Below, piece by piece: positions 48,166-61,686 of a DNA stretch of 64,000 nucleotides (its first letter is position 1; each line of letters opens with the position of its first letter). Both the position numbers and the translations under genes were made by a program. The stretch covers positions 32,777,773-32,841,772 of the forward strand of contig OZ037766.1 of NCBI GenBank assembly GCA_964035545.1, in the 5' to 3' direction. The notes beneath the pieces are model-generated. The model worked only from the letters and a program-made list of their open reading frames with translations. It was not told the origin of the DNA and ran no database searches. Source of the DNA: Bugula neritina (lineage: Eukaryota; Bryozoa; Gymnolaemata; Cheilostomatida; Bugulidae).

Positions 48166-48250
48166 CTTACCTATCAATTTTCTTTTTAAATATCACTATC
48201 TAAATTGAATAATATCAGCGGTAATGCGGAAGCACTAAAAAAAAAAAACG

Positions 48251-49970
48251 GAACACTCACTGTCACACACATGAGGCGCTCTACTAACGTCATATGATGG
48301 TCAAGAGCGTTCTACCTCATCAGAGGTAATCAGAGGTAATAAGTATGAGTATTTAGTATTACTATTACTATTAGTATTAGTACTCATACTGATACTGAGC
48401 GCAAAGCTAAATCCAATCACAATGAATATGATTCACTCCCTCCCACTCACACTCACTCATCACTATCGGTGAGAGTTTCAATTAATAATTATATTCATAT
48501 TCATATTTGATATTGCCATTGCGTCTGAAAATGTAATTTCAGCTTTAATATCGACATTTTATTCTAATTATTTAATTTTAAAATCGTAAATATGGTCATG
48601 CATGATGATAAGGATTGTCATTATGATTATGATTATGATATTCATACTGAATTTGATTATCAACATTTACTTACACTTTTAGTTTTAGCAACGTTTATAT
48701 TATTAATATTATAATTATACTCCTCCTATTTCGCTAGCAGGATTATTTCATTTTTGGGTTTCCCAATTGCGGATATTAAGCCTGGGTTTATTAGAAATTT
48801 TTTTTTCTACTCATTGCTAAGAGAGAAAGAAGACCTCCATTTACAACTTTAAGAAATTGAAAAATACTCACAGTCTCTAACTTTTACACTTTTACAAATC
48901 CGGAAATGCATTGGTGTAAAACAACGAAAGCTGCTTGAAACAGCACCGAGTTTGTGGTTACTGAGTGCATTGGTTCTGTTTCGTATACGTATGCATATTT
49001 AAATACTGTACTTGATTACCCCCAACATGGTGCTACTTCTATCAATATTCTAATCTAGCTGTCAGGCTTGAACATTGACTTGTGAAAACTAAAATAGCTA
49101 ATAATCAGTTAGTTGTTCTATTTCAACCTTTGTATTCACAATGCTATTTTAATATAAAAAGACACTTGAAATTTTAATATACCTTATCATGTTTTACGTA
49201 GAAATTATTTGTGCCATTTATCATTATCATATTCAGTTTCATATTCATATTCATATTGATATTGATATTCAATATGAATATCATTATGATTAATGATTAC
49301 CATTATGATTATCATGAGTATGACTATGAGTATTGTGATATTCAATTTCATATTGATATTGTGATATTAATATTTGTTATCAATATCATTATGGTTTTGG
49401 CTTACACTTACAGTTCCACATAGTCGCATACTCATACTGATACACTTTAAGTTCAACTTACACAGTTAGTGTTACTGTTACACTGTTACTGTTAGTGTTA
49501 CTGGCACTGTTAGTTTATAGTGATAGTGCTAGCTCATACTTCATAGTGCTAGTGTTGCACTTACACTTTGACTTACAGCTACTGTTACTCTTACTCTTAC
49601 AGTTACTTTTAGTTTTAGTATTACTGTTAGTGTTAGTCCTAGAATTAATGATACTTTAATTCTTAGTCATACTTTTTGTCTTAGTCTTATACTTGGAGTT
49701 AGAAGTTGCAACTCTTTTTTTTATCTATTGACTTTCACTTTGAGTAATTGGCCATTAACTGTTGAGTATCAACATTTATAATTACTTTAATATTATGATT
49801 ATGGTTTTCATTATGTTTGTTACTGTGACATTATGGTAGTTATACTCAGTAATTACTGCTTATTAGTAGTATTATAATTGATATTATTATTACCATATAT
49901 ATTTTATTGGCTATTAACTATTAACTTCAAGAGTGAAAGTGGGTAATTTCTAGTACTATTCTCATCAGAC
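48251..49970. other. Intergenic simple-sequence-rich spacer
   Basis: TATNAG/TATNAC-type and (gttactgtta)n sequence at about 48350-48720 and 49200-49900. No gene found. Confidence 0.65.
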
Positions 49971-49975
49971 GTAGT

Positions 49976-50014
49976 ATTTTTAATACCTATACTAAAAGTA
50001 TAGGTATTAAAAAT
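49976..50014. repeat. Perfect 17 bp hairpin, 5-base loop
   Basis: atttttaatacctatac, loop taaaa, gtataggtattaaaaat; 17 of 17 pairs. It lies about 75 bp upstream of the LINE fragment at 50090. Confidence 0.9.
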
Positions 50015-50089
50015 ATAATGATAATGATATAATGATAATATAATGATAATGATTATTATTAGCCTGTAACACTATACTATATACGCATA

Positions 50090-50900
50090 TATCTAAAGAC
50101 GAAGACAAGGAAAATTTGCAAAATGACCTTAACGCTCTACACAACTGGAGTATTAACTCCATGAAATTCAATGCAACAAAAAGCAACATCATTGTGTTTG
50201 ATAAAAGCCCTAAACCTATAACGCACACTTATTATTTGAGCAACGAACAATTAGTACAAAGTAGCTGTGTAAAATACCTAGGAATCTATTTGGTACATGA
50301 TCTAAAGTGGGATTATCACATAAACTCAGTAGTCAATAAAGCAATGCGTATTTTAGGATTAATCAAAAATGTACTCTATGATGCTCCAGTTAAAGTTAAG
50401 CTCATAGCATACACTACCCTGTGTAGACCGCTTCTAGAGTATGCCTGCGAAATTTGGGATCCTGCACATCTCATGCTAAGCAACAATCTAGAGAAAGTTC
50501 AAAACAAGGCAGTACGTTTTGTAAAAAACTTAAAAGGCTGGGATGTCTCAGTGACCGAATCTAAGGCGGAGTTAAACTTAAAGGCTTTAAATAAATCCAG
50601 ACAAGAACACAGATTCACGCTATTCTTCAAAGTGTTGCAGCATGAAGCATTCTTCCCTAACCTAATTAACACTCTTAACTCCATGAAATCTCTCCGTAAT
50701 ACCAATATTGGGGACAGTAACTCTTTTAATTCAATATCCTGTAATACTAATAATTTCCTGCATAGCTTCCTCATTAGAACAGCCCGTGAACTACGCACGG
50801 GAGAAACACTAGCAGACTAATAAAAAAAAGACCTGAACATCCGATAGTTCCACCTTTCCCCTATTTGGGGTCTTGGAACTAAATCAAGACAAGACAAGAC
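50090..50900 (+). pseudogene. 5'-truncated LINE of a second lineage (RT C-terminus only)
   Basis: The frame begins after the polymerase active site (KENLQNDLNALHNWSINSMK) and continues KYLGIYLVHDLKWDYHI, AYTTLCRPLLEYACEIWDPA, VRFVKNLKGWDVSVTESKAE and ends RELRTGETLAD at 50820. It is open to its stop. It is clearly related to, but divergent from, the element at 44.5-48.2 kb. The 3' end carries aagacaagacaagacaa, a pentameric tail typical of CR1/L2-type copies, in place of the A-run. Confidence 0.9.
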
Positions 50901-51397
50901 AACTCACCACTCAGTTTAGCTGCAGTTTATTACCACTGACAACACATCAACTGCTTGTATAAACATTGTCCCTGTTAATATATTAGTTATTTATGTGCAT
51001 AGGGATAAAGAGAATATTAAGTAGTAAAATCTGTTTAAATGTTAGATTTATTTTCAAAACAGTAGAAGCAAAGTTACTGCAATTTTGCATTTATGCACCT
51101 TAAAGTTTGAAGCTTGTATTCCCATAGTTTGGATAATTTTAGCACTTTAGTGAATTATACTTTATGAATAATGTATTGTTTATAATGTTTGCTGTCTACT
51201 CAATAATTTTGAGAAAAATTAACAAGGTTGAGAAGTTCTTCAACTGTAAATACATCTATTACTAGTGATCATTGCGTATAGATTCACTATCTGTATTTTA
51301 AACACCGTATATTTTTTACTCCAAGTCAACATTTCATAACATTTTTGTCTTTCGTGCTTGTAGAAAGTTGGAGAGGAGATGTAGAGTTTAAGGCAAT

Positions 51398-54300
51398 ATG
51401 TTGGCTTTACTCCTTTTGGGGTTTTTGTCTGGTGTGGCGTTCATGTTAGCCTTGCTGCTGGTTCTAATACTTTACTTGACTAACATTTACCAAGGCACAA
51501 GTTTACCCAACCCTGTTAAGACTCAGGAGTTTACGTCTTCACAGATACCAAAGGTGTGTGTTAGTACAAGATTGATTCCCACACACTGCAGTATTATATG
51601 CTATTATATGTGCATTATATAGGAATTTATTGTATTCATATTGTACTCAGAAGTTTTAGCTATGAAGATTATTATGATATAGAAATATGCCACAGTTTAC
51701 AAGATGCTGTGACTTTAGTAATCGTTATCTAATGATTGAGATACAAGTATTTTAACCATTTCCAGTTTTTCCACAATATACTAATCTAGTTCTACCATCT
51801 GGCATATTTTCGACTGATTAATTGAACTTAGTAAAAGTTTCTGAAGTATTTGATGAAAGAATAATCCATGTCATGTAGACTACTGATGAGTTGTAGAGAC
51901 TTTATATACTTTTGAATTTCACTAAACTGTGCCTGCTAATTACATTACTAAAGACTGATTCACAATTTGCAATCACCAAGTTGGATGATACGTTAAATTT
52001 GTCGCTGCTCTAGAATTATTGTAAACATAGGGTCAGCTATCTGGCATTATGATTATGGAGAAGTATAGTTTATTGTTCAGGAGGACACAACTACGTATGA
52101 TAAAGTACTGTGAATGATTTACCTTCACCTTTATTATGATAGAGCATAGCATGATGTGAACTTAGATACATATTAACACTAACAGTTGTTGAATATCAAA
52201 ACATAATGTAATTTAAAATCAAATTCTATTCTTTAATTCTTGCCCATTGCATGCATTGACCTTCTATACAAGCTGTAAACTATTTATAATATAATATTGT
52301 TATATAAGAATTGTCTTCTCTTCACAAGTTCAAGGTAAATTTATTAGTCTGTATTCTTGTAGAGTTTAGCAGAGTTCTGTGCAGAAAGAGTGAGTCATGA
52401 TAATTCAGAGAGGGCGGATGTTGGGGTGAACCTGGTGTTGATGTTTCTATTCCAAGAGATGAAGAATACAGACAAACTGCGCAAGTATGCTGGCATTTCT
52501 GCTCTAGCAAGTGTCAACTGTCACTACGTAGTGCAGTTTCAATTGTCAAATTTTAAACTGTGGAATTGTTGAGGAGGGGGTTTGCGTCATTCCTTTGTAA
52601 AACCCTTTGTGGTATCTATTAGTTAGTACTGGTATTTAGTTAGTACTGGTATTAACTTAGTACTAGTATGTTTTAGTACTGGTATGTAGTTATTATCAGT
52701 ACATAGTTTGTACTAGTGTGTAGTAAGTTGTTATAGTGACAACGGACACATCCAGGCATGCAGTTAGACTTACAACTGGATAGTATTTCACTTATATTAA
52801 ACAGCGAGTCACACAAAGAAATGGGATGTTTCACTCTGCTGATCACACTACTTCAGTTTGAAAATATGTTGAGTTAACCGCTGGTCAGTGTACACTGTAC
52901 AGTGTTTGATGATCAACTGCTAACTTAGAAAAATATACATGTATCTAATCTAATTGTGGAGAGACGAGTGTTTGGATCTGTTAGTTTCTCAATGATCACA
53001 TCTTGTGACTCTTATAGGATAGAAACTCTCTGCACTAGTATCAGCCTTTCAACTGCAGCTCCTTTCTTTTTCCAATAACCCCTTTTTGAGACTCAGCGTT
53101 TAAAAACCCTCTATTTTCGTTTCCCTCTCCACTACTGTCAATGACGGCTCTGGCATGTGTTTGCAGGTGGTTTAAAGAAAAGGTAGAAGTGGAGCTGCAG
53201 GAAATCAAGTGTCACCCCGCACTTCGGTATGTTTTACGAGACCTAAGGCTAAAGAGTTTTGACCTTGGGAGTAGTCTGCCCATGATAAAGTTGGTGAAAG
53301 TAAATACGGAGCCCGAAGTGAAAGCTGATGGGAGAATAGAGGTGTGTTTACTACTGTGCACTATACACGTTGCTCTGTGGGCAGCTAAGCGTTCACTATA
53401 GCAGCTCTTGCAGAATCATTTCTCAATCATATCCCTACTAGAAGTAATCATGTGGATTGCTTTGCTGTGATGAGAATATAATTGGAGTTATTTCTGTGTT
53501 TATTTGTATAAGACAAACTGACTGCCATTGCAGAGTTCACTCCATCATATAACACAGTTTCTCCACTAGTCCTTGTAACAAGTCTACTTCCTGTCTAGTG
53601 ATATTGGGTCTGTAACTCACTGAGAATTAGTTCTGTTGAAGCTTTTATCAAAAGTAGATTTTAAATAAATCTGAAAAATATAGAAGATGGTTTGTATTAG
53701 TTTACGCTTGTATACACTGAGGCTGTCAGCTGCCTCTACAACTCATCAAAGTTGGTGATTTGCTGTAATACTTGACATTCTGCTAATGAATTTTTCATTT
53801 GATGTTCGGAAACCACAACTACAAATTCGTATCAGCATCCATTCAGCAACATAGTGATAGTGGATGCATAGTCTATAGCTTATATAACTTTGTCAAGTTC
53901 TAACAAATTGCAAAGACTTTCAATTCTATTCAAAAGCAGTTCAACCAGAGTATAATTGTGAAACATTAAAGTTTGACTATTCACGTTGACTATTCACATT
54001 GACTATGCTATGCCAGCATGTTTTATCTCTTATTGAAACTCTTTCACAGTTGATGACCCAACATTGTGTGCTAATCTGTCCTGTGCTAGTCTCTACTTTG
54101 TGCTCAACTGTTTATCGGTTGCTAGGCAGCTTCTTATAGGTTGCTAGGTAGTCTCTAGAGAGGTATCTATAGCAACTCTGGAGACTTACAGATGGGCTGG
54201 CAGTATATAGATCTATAATATACCACTCGTACTTTTGATATATAAGGATCTAATGCTAGAAACTATCTACCTACACTGTTAAACACTCTGCTATCTACTT

Positions 54301-56279
54301 TATATTAGTATATTACTCTGCTATTTACTTTATAATAGTATATATAATATCACACTTTATCATTTCACTTGTTATTCACATAGTAGAATAGTTTATCAAC
54401 TTCCTATTATCTATTATGTTCATATTTTCTGTTTTATGATCTTGTAGACTCTGGACTTAATATTGGACATCAGCTATTCGGGGCAGGCCACAGTGTCCCT
54501 CCATGCCTTGGTGTCATTTGATAGGAACCTCATGTTCAGCTGTAAGGTCATGTCCTTATCTGGTCAAGGTCGTTTGAGGTTCACTCGACACCCGTATACT
54601 AACTGGTCTTTCAGCTTTATTTCTGTGAGTAGAATGTATTTACTGCAGTTCTTGGTGTACTAGGTTATAGGTGTTCTGGTGGGGAGATAATTCCTTTAAT
54701 AACTGAGAAATAAATCTCCTACCACATTGTCCAATGAGCTCTTTTTACTTTGCTCTATCAGACCAATCATAGAAAGATATTTAGTGAAAGGCACTTCATT
54801 ATGTTGAGTTGTCCCCCCACCTGTACACTGAAAGTGGAAACAGCTGGTACAAAGCATCAAACTCTTATACTATGTTGCTGATGCAAGTAGAAGTATTAGC
54901 TAAGTATAACTTAGTAATATTAGTTATCTCCCCTGACAGGCAAGTGATATTATAGAATACAAAGTAATTTATTATGGAATCAGTTCACTAGTTACTACTT
55001 TGCAGGAGCCGACAATTTCGCTGGACCTCAAGAGTAATGTGAATGGTAGGAATGTGCCTCAGGTTATCATTCCTCTACTTACTAACCAGGTGAGCGACTG
55101 ACACTACTCACTCAGCACTCACTCACTAATTCACTGAGTCACTCACTAATTCACTGAGTCGCTCACTCATTACTTACTCTCTACTCACTCAGCACTTTTC
55201 ATTCACTATATACTCATTCATAGATGAAAAGAAAGGAATTGGGAATTTTTTTAAAACAAGCTGTCACAGCAAAGTATCTGTAAATCTTATACTGAATAAT
55301 ATCGGCATATCAACTGTTGGAGTTGCAACTTTATGTTGATTTGCAGATAAAAAGAGTTATTCGTAAGAAGCACACACTACCAGCATATAAAATAAGAATT
55401 AAACCCTTCTTTGGAGCTGCAATGTACACACAGAGCGTATCTCGACGTCTGCCTAATCTTAGTCAGGCTCTAGAGGTCATTGTAGTCTCTGCCAGCCGTC
55501 TTGTGTTTGACTACGCTAACAGCTCCGGCATATTTGCAGTCATATCATCAGGTGTGTGAAACGTGTGCACTGCTCATCATGTGACATGTCATGTGACGTG
55601 TCATGTGACATCTCTTCTCTACCTTTTATTTCATTAGTAAGTCACAAAGTGTCAAACTGCTCTGTGGCTAATATAGCAAAACCTTTTCAATATATCTCAA
55701 AGAAAGCTACTCAAGCTGAAGTCTTCAATTGTATCTAAGAAATTGTGTAGTGAAACCTTCACATAAAGCACATTTAGTTATTCAACCAGCTGATAGCATT
55801 GAACAACAATAATCTAAGAATGCATAGCCCTTGTTCCTACCATTGTTTCTAGACTCAGAGAAATATTTGCCTAAGCTCCCTTACACAGAACATTCTACTA
55901 CGGTGAAGCTTTCTGGGCCCCCCAACCAGCGAGCTACTGGTCTTTCCATTAAGAAATCCGCTCATCGTTTAACTAAGAAAGATGCCATTATAGTGGACAA
56001 GGTGAAACAAGGCAGCGCTGCTGGACTTGCTGGTCTGGTGAAGGTCAGCATTTCTATCTCGTTGAGCTTACAACTCCCTATTGAATGACATTATTTACCA
56101 TAGTAATGTTTCTGTACTCAATGTTTATATTCTTCAGGGTGATATTATCACACATATAAACTACGAACTTCTCACCATAATGTCCTCATCTCACACCAAG
56201 TTTCTACTTACGGATCCCAGTGCTGAAAGGTAAAGTTACTAAGTACTAGCACTAGTACTAGTACTACTACTATTACTAG

Positions 56280-56326
<47 letters not shown>

Positions 56327-56356
56327 ACCAGTACTACTACTACTAACCAGTACTAC

Positions 56357-56388
<32 letters not shown>

Positions 56389-56410
56389 TTACTACTACTA
56401 GTAATAATAA

Positions 56411-56459
<49 letters not shown>

Positions 56460-59400
56460 GCTACTACTACTACTGCTACTACTACTACTACTAATACTAC
56501 TACTACCGCTATTTCTACTGTCACAGTTATTATTCTAGTGTGTTAGTGACACTATCAAGATGTAAGTCCCCCAAGCCAGAACTCTCTAACCTATCAGAGT
56601 CTCCATCAGTGAAAGTAGAAAACAGTATGCAGAGCATTGCAAACTTCGAGCAAGCGGACAGTGAAGACTCGAGTATTCATATCCGAGAGAAAGAAAAAAG
56701 GTGGGAGTTGTTTTCACTTGGAATAATTCACTCGTCTGTCACCTCTTGAATATTGTACTACGCTCGTCTGGACATAATATTACAATTAGTTAAACTTGTA
56801 CTATGCATATAGGAAGAGGTCAAGATCACCAGACAGAGAGTCCACTTCTTTGATTTCTTCAATAACTAGTAGATCACTGAGTGTGTCAGCCACTAGTCGC
56901 ATCACTTCAACAGGTGTGTAGAGTTTATCCACTTTACCTTGTAGCATATATACTTGTATGTTATATATGTATATGTGTAGTATGTACATCATATGACTAG
57001 TGTATATGTTTATTGTATGAATTTATTATATAATGTGTTCATTACACATATGTTCATCATCTATTACCTAAACTATGTATAGTTTGTCCTGATATCTTTC
57101 TATTCATGTAATTACAATCCATTAAATTACTCAGCCACTACAATGCCCTGTGAACCAACATTAACTGTACAAATGTTTGTATAGTTTCTACTGATGGACC
57201 TGAAGCTAGTTTTTCTGACAAGTTTGATATGAAATTGGAAAGTCAGCACTTGTATGTTAATATTGCTCTCTTCAGCATCAACAACCTACTTAGTGTGTCT
57301 GCTAATGGTGCTGAGGATTCCCTTATTGGATATGTAAGTGTTACTCTCATTGGATATGTAAGTGTTACTCTGATTGGATATGTAAGTGTTACTCTGATTG
57401 GATATGTAAGTGTTACTCTGATTGTATATGTAAGTGTTACTCTCATTGGATATGTAAGTGTTACTCTCATTGGATATGTAAGTGTTACTCTGATTGTATA
57501 TGTAAGTGTTACTCTCATTGGATATGTAAGTGTTACTCTCATTGGATATGTAAGTGTTACTCTCATTGGATATGTAAGTGTTACTCTCATTGGATATGTA
57601 AGTGTTACTCTGATTGGATATGTAAGTGTTACTCTGATTGGATATGTAAGTGTTACTCTCATTGGATATGTAAGTGTTACTCTCATTGGATATGTAAGTG
57701 TTACTCTCATTGGATATGTAAGTGTTACTCTCATTGGATATGTAAGTGTTACTCTGATTGGATATGTAAGTGTTACTCTCATTGGATATGTAAGTGTTAC
57801 TCTCATTGGATATGTAAGTGTTACTCTCATTGGATATGTAAGTGTTACTCTCATTGGATATGTAAGTGTTACTCTCATTGGATATGTAAGTGTTACTCTG
57901 ATTGGATATGTAAGTGTTACTCTCATTGGATATGTAAGTGTTACTCTCATTGGATATGTAAGTGTTACTCTGACATTTTAAATATCTAAAATAATCTCAC
58001 TGAGGTCAGAGAAGGTCTTAGCAGTGATTGAAATAAGAGCGTAGCGCCTGTATTTAAATAAACTGGAATAAGTTACATTTGGAAAGTTCACTTGCTGAGA
58101 TGAAGCAGTTGCACTTAATTACCTCAGACAGTAAAGAGCCATTTCATTCAAGGAAACTGATGAAACCTTGTGATCATGTCTCCAATGCTCCTGATGTTTA
58201 TGTTAAACTTTAGAGGCAATATTTACTTTAGACGTCGGTGTCTGTACCGGACATTCTCGGCCAATGCTCTTCCAGCCCAACAGATCGCACCCAAATCTCT
58301 GTGAGGTTGTCTCCCCCGCCAGATTTGGATCACAACCCGGCCATGATTGGTGCTCGGGAGATGGATATTTCCAAGTGTTACGGTGACGTCACTCTGGAGT
58401 TCTACGCACCAGAATACAAGCAATCAGGCGGTAATCTACATTTCTCCTGTTGGTCTAATGTGCGCTACACTCTTTCCTTTCACTTTTTGTTGTAGAGATA
58501 TGCACAAGTGGAAGCTTTTTGATTCTACAGTTTGTTTTGTATGATAATTTTTTAGTTATAGAAGTTTGAAATGTATTTTGCAGTTTTTGCTAGATACTCT
58601 AATCATTGTTGTTAATTAAGTCAACTCTGTATGATGAAAATAGAAATAGAACATTTGGTAACATATTGTATGCTTTTTCAGCTGCAGAGCCACCCAAAGT
58701 CCCAGATGCAGTTGAAGACAGTGAATTTGCTGACATTGACATAGTGCCCCCTGTGGCTAGCCTTTCTACTCAGGCAGGTCCTTTCCGTACCGACAGCGAC
58801 ACTGATTCCTTAACTGCTTCTTTCCTGCACTCATTTAGAGACCAAGCCTTTACGCAAGCTATTAGCTGTAACTTCTGCTCGAAAAAGGTAGCCTTCATCG
58901 ATTCTGTGAATTAAGTTAATTACTTTACAGGCATCTGGTACTTTCATTTCACTGAATGTTCTTGTTCTAGTGCATCATCTGACAGTTTAGGTATGGTATA
59001 TTTTCCCTCGATATGGTTTGTTTTCAGCATGTCTTACTCCTAATGCTCTCTAAACATAAAATGTAACTTAGTTATCATTTTATCAGTGCTATTCACCCGT
59101 TAGCTGTAAGAGCATTTCATGGTATTTGTGTAAAGCAAAACAGCTTGTTTTGGATATCTAACTGACCTCAGGTGAACCTAACTCGTATAGATTTCGCTGC
59201 CCATTACATCTCTCTATCTCTTGCTATCACTCTAGTCATGCTCTAATTAACCTAGTTTATTTAATTACCATTCTATTATAACACCTAACAGTAAATTAGT
59301 TTAGGTGAATCCCATCGTTTCACCTTATACATTATGTGTTGTTAGAGCATTCAATAGCCTTGTTGAATTGTAAATTGTTAAAAGAGCAATTAGCACAAGT

Positions 59401-61686
59401 AAGTAAATGAAGGGTTTGGAACTGTTGAGGCAATTTACTTGAGTATAGGGAGAAACTATATTTCTATATAACATTGTTTTGTATTATGGTACAAAGGGGG
59501 TTGATTTAGGTCAGAGTCAAATATATCCAACTTTACATTAAGCATGTCTATAGATATTTGTTGAGATCAAATGCATTTATTTCCGTTAATACATAATTAC
59601 TAGAGTGTGTTAATTTCGTGGACAGATCTGGATGAAAAAGGCTGTAAAATGTGACGAGTGCCACATGATAATTCACAAGAAGTGTATTGCCAGATGTCAG
59701 ACGAGCACAACCTGTTCCCGGGAGCCCATAATACAACTGGCTAGCAGTAGAGAGTCCATATCTAGTCATCTACCAGAAGAACACCCTAGAAAACTCTCCA
59801 GAACTTCTAGCTCTGCATTCGGCAAACTCCGCAGACGCAAAAACCGCAATAAATCAGGAGGTAGTAGTTTACTATCTCTGCTTTTGCATGACCTCAACTT
59901 GGTTTAAGGGCAAATTGACCACCACCCTGTGCACAACTGAACTATTTTCTTATTTGTAGAAGTTGTTCAGCCATCAAACCAACCAAATCTGAATGTCGTC
60001 ACTAAAAGTAATATCGAAGGCTTTGAAAGTTCTAGTGATGAAGAGCAGTCCCAGAGCAGTCCTCTGCCTCATAGATCCAATATGAATGCTGCTGACAGTT
60101 TGGAAAGTTCATCTGAAGATGATGCAGAGTTTGAAATTCAGTTTATGAAAGATTATTTGTCCAAGCAAGGAGGTACCAATCAGCTTTTCTGCTTCTACAT
60201 GCTTCAGTGCCACAGGCATTGAAAAAACTTGAAAAATAATAAAAGTCACACACGTGTGAGCAAATAGGGTTCCACCAACCATTATTACAGTTAGAATCTA
60301 TATACAGCATCTATGATAAAGCAGTCAGCACAACAGTTTCTCCTATTAGCAGTATTGTTCAAAGCCCCTTTGCTCAATTAATTTCAATGGGAAAGGTAAA
60401 GACAATTGTTCAAAATCTGGTTGGGTATTGTTGTGGTTATTTGATTATTGTATTTTGCATATTTTATTTCAGGGCAATCAGCTCAAGAGGAAAATTCAGA
60501 TGAGTTGGTTATTATCGCCGCTAAACAAATGGGCAAAGAGCTCTTTGCTTCTTTAGAAATCGAAGAAAGAAAAACAAAACTTGAAGCAATGGTATGCTAA
60601 CCACTAAAATATAGCTGCTGTTGAACTGTTTTACTATTGGCAAAGCATTCTCATTGAACCAGTTTTATTTTAACCATGAAGATTTGAATTTGTAAGCTTG
60701 AAAAAAATAAAGGCTCCGTTATATTATGTTGTACAATTATTCCAGTAAATCGACCTAATTTGTATATTATGTATGTTATTTATCGATTCCTTGTATATTT
60801 TTTCGTTATGAAAATTATAACATTTTCTGAGTCAATCATCTCGAATGTGTAGGTTGAAAAACTTCAATTGGAAATTCAGATGGTTTCAAACGTTCGCGAT
60901 GAGCACCATCGTTCCCTCAAATCAACAGCCACTGCACTACAAAGGCAGCTCATCTCATCCAGAATTAAAAAAGCAGATGAAAAAATGCAGGTTTGTCAAA
61001 AATTCTGTTAGCAAAAATCAGTTTATTGAATAGTAGAGTTAGGTCCACATGGGGTGGAAAACTTCACACGAGTGCCTATGTATTGTCGTTACTCGTATTG
61101 CACATTAGTGAAAATGGTGAGTGAGACTTCAAAATGAAATAATTCATGGACAACATATTCTGTGTGGCAGCAGATTTTCACCACATATGGCTTCACGCGC
61201 AAAATCTGTTTTATGTAGCCCTGGTTTGGCTCTGTAATTTTAATGTATGGATATTGTTACTCATCTCCAAGACACGAATATTCCTTACATGTATTTATTT
61301 TGTGAAGTTTCAACCTAAAGTAGTGTTTGCTAGTCTTATATTGCTACATGTCATTCGATTGGTTAAATTTATTACAGGCGCTAGCAGTCTTGCTAGTTCA
61401 CTACTACTCTGGTCTCCAAGATTGTGCAGAACAAATTGAAAAAGGAAATTATTTAACTTTGAAAAGAAACAGTCAAAATGCTGACTTTGATGGTTCATCT
61501 AATCACCACCTGGAAGGCAGCACTGGTGGCACGTGGGACAGTGATTCTGATAAGCCTAGTGTCAAACTTGATCAACAGTCTACTGACAGTAGCAGCATTG
61601 ATTCTAGCTCACTTGAACAACAAGTGAAACCTATGTCTGATCCTGTAACCATTCCTGATGTGTCTTCTTCATTAAATAATAGTTGA
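51398..61686 (+). CDS. PDZD8: PDZD8 homolog: ER lipid-transfer tether (18 exons)
   Basis: ER membrane protein of the SMP family acting at organelle contact sites. Exons: 51398-51553, 52363-52484, 53167-53341, 54448-54624, 55006-55089, 55347-55551, 55853-56043, 56138-56229, 56527-56700, 56813-56913, 57185-57333, 58232-58430, 58682-58887, 59626-59860, 59960-60172, 60473-60591, 60853-60990, 61378-61686; all in phase. Domains in order: N-terminal transmembrane helix (LLLLGFLSGVAFMLALLLVL); SMP domain (VGVNLVLMFLFQEMKN to IKPFFGAAMYTQ); PDZ (GLSIKKSAHRL ... GLAGLVKGDIITHIN); Ser-rich linker; C2-like part (DISKCYGDVTLEFYAP); C1 zinc finger (HSFRDQAF, CNFC, CDEC, HKKCIARC) with the 11-residue C-C spacing of PDZD8; acidic linker; coiled coil (EEERKTKL-type, EKLQLEIQMVSNVRDEH). 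The exon 11 donor is the first of 27 tandem copies. AATAAA at 62011 may be the polyadenylation signal. Confidence 0.95.
56242..56516. repeat. (ACT)n microsatellite, PDZD8 intron 8
   Basis: About 275 bp of act triplets with a few aat and acc variants, filling most of the intron between exons 8 and 9. Confidence 0.95.
57325..57972. repeat. 24 bp minisatellite, 27 copies, copying the PDZD8 exon 11 donor
   Basis: The unit is attggatatgtaagtgttac plus tctc, with a few gtatat and ctg/ctc variants. Every copy contains gtaagt preceded by the last exon codons (ATT GGA TAT). The whole array is open in the exon frame (LIGYVSVT repeated 27 times). Confidence 0.96.

Larger units (their letters stand above)
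44480..48250 (+). mobile_element. Nearly full-length CR1/L2-like non-LTR retrotransposon
   Basis: Contains ORF1 with a PHD finger, ORF2 with endonuclease and reverse transcriptase, and a 3'UTR ending in an A-run (about 48237-48248) after cagcggtaatgcggaagcac. The 5' side abuts simple sequence. It is inserted about 640 bp upstream of the URAD start. The only visible lesion is one stop codon in ORF1. Confidence 0.9.

Noticed and set aside
57229-57981. A 250-residue protein made of LIGYVSVT repeats
   Set aside because: It is PDZD8 exon 11 read through its donor into the repeated intron start; the phase and the downstream exon at 58232 support splicing at the first gtaagt.
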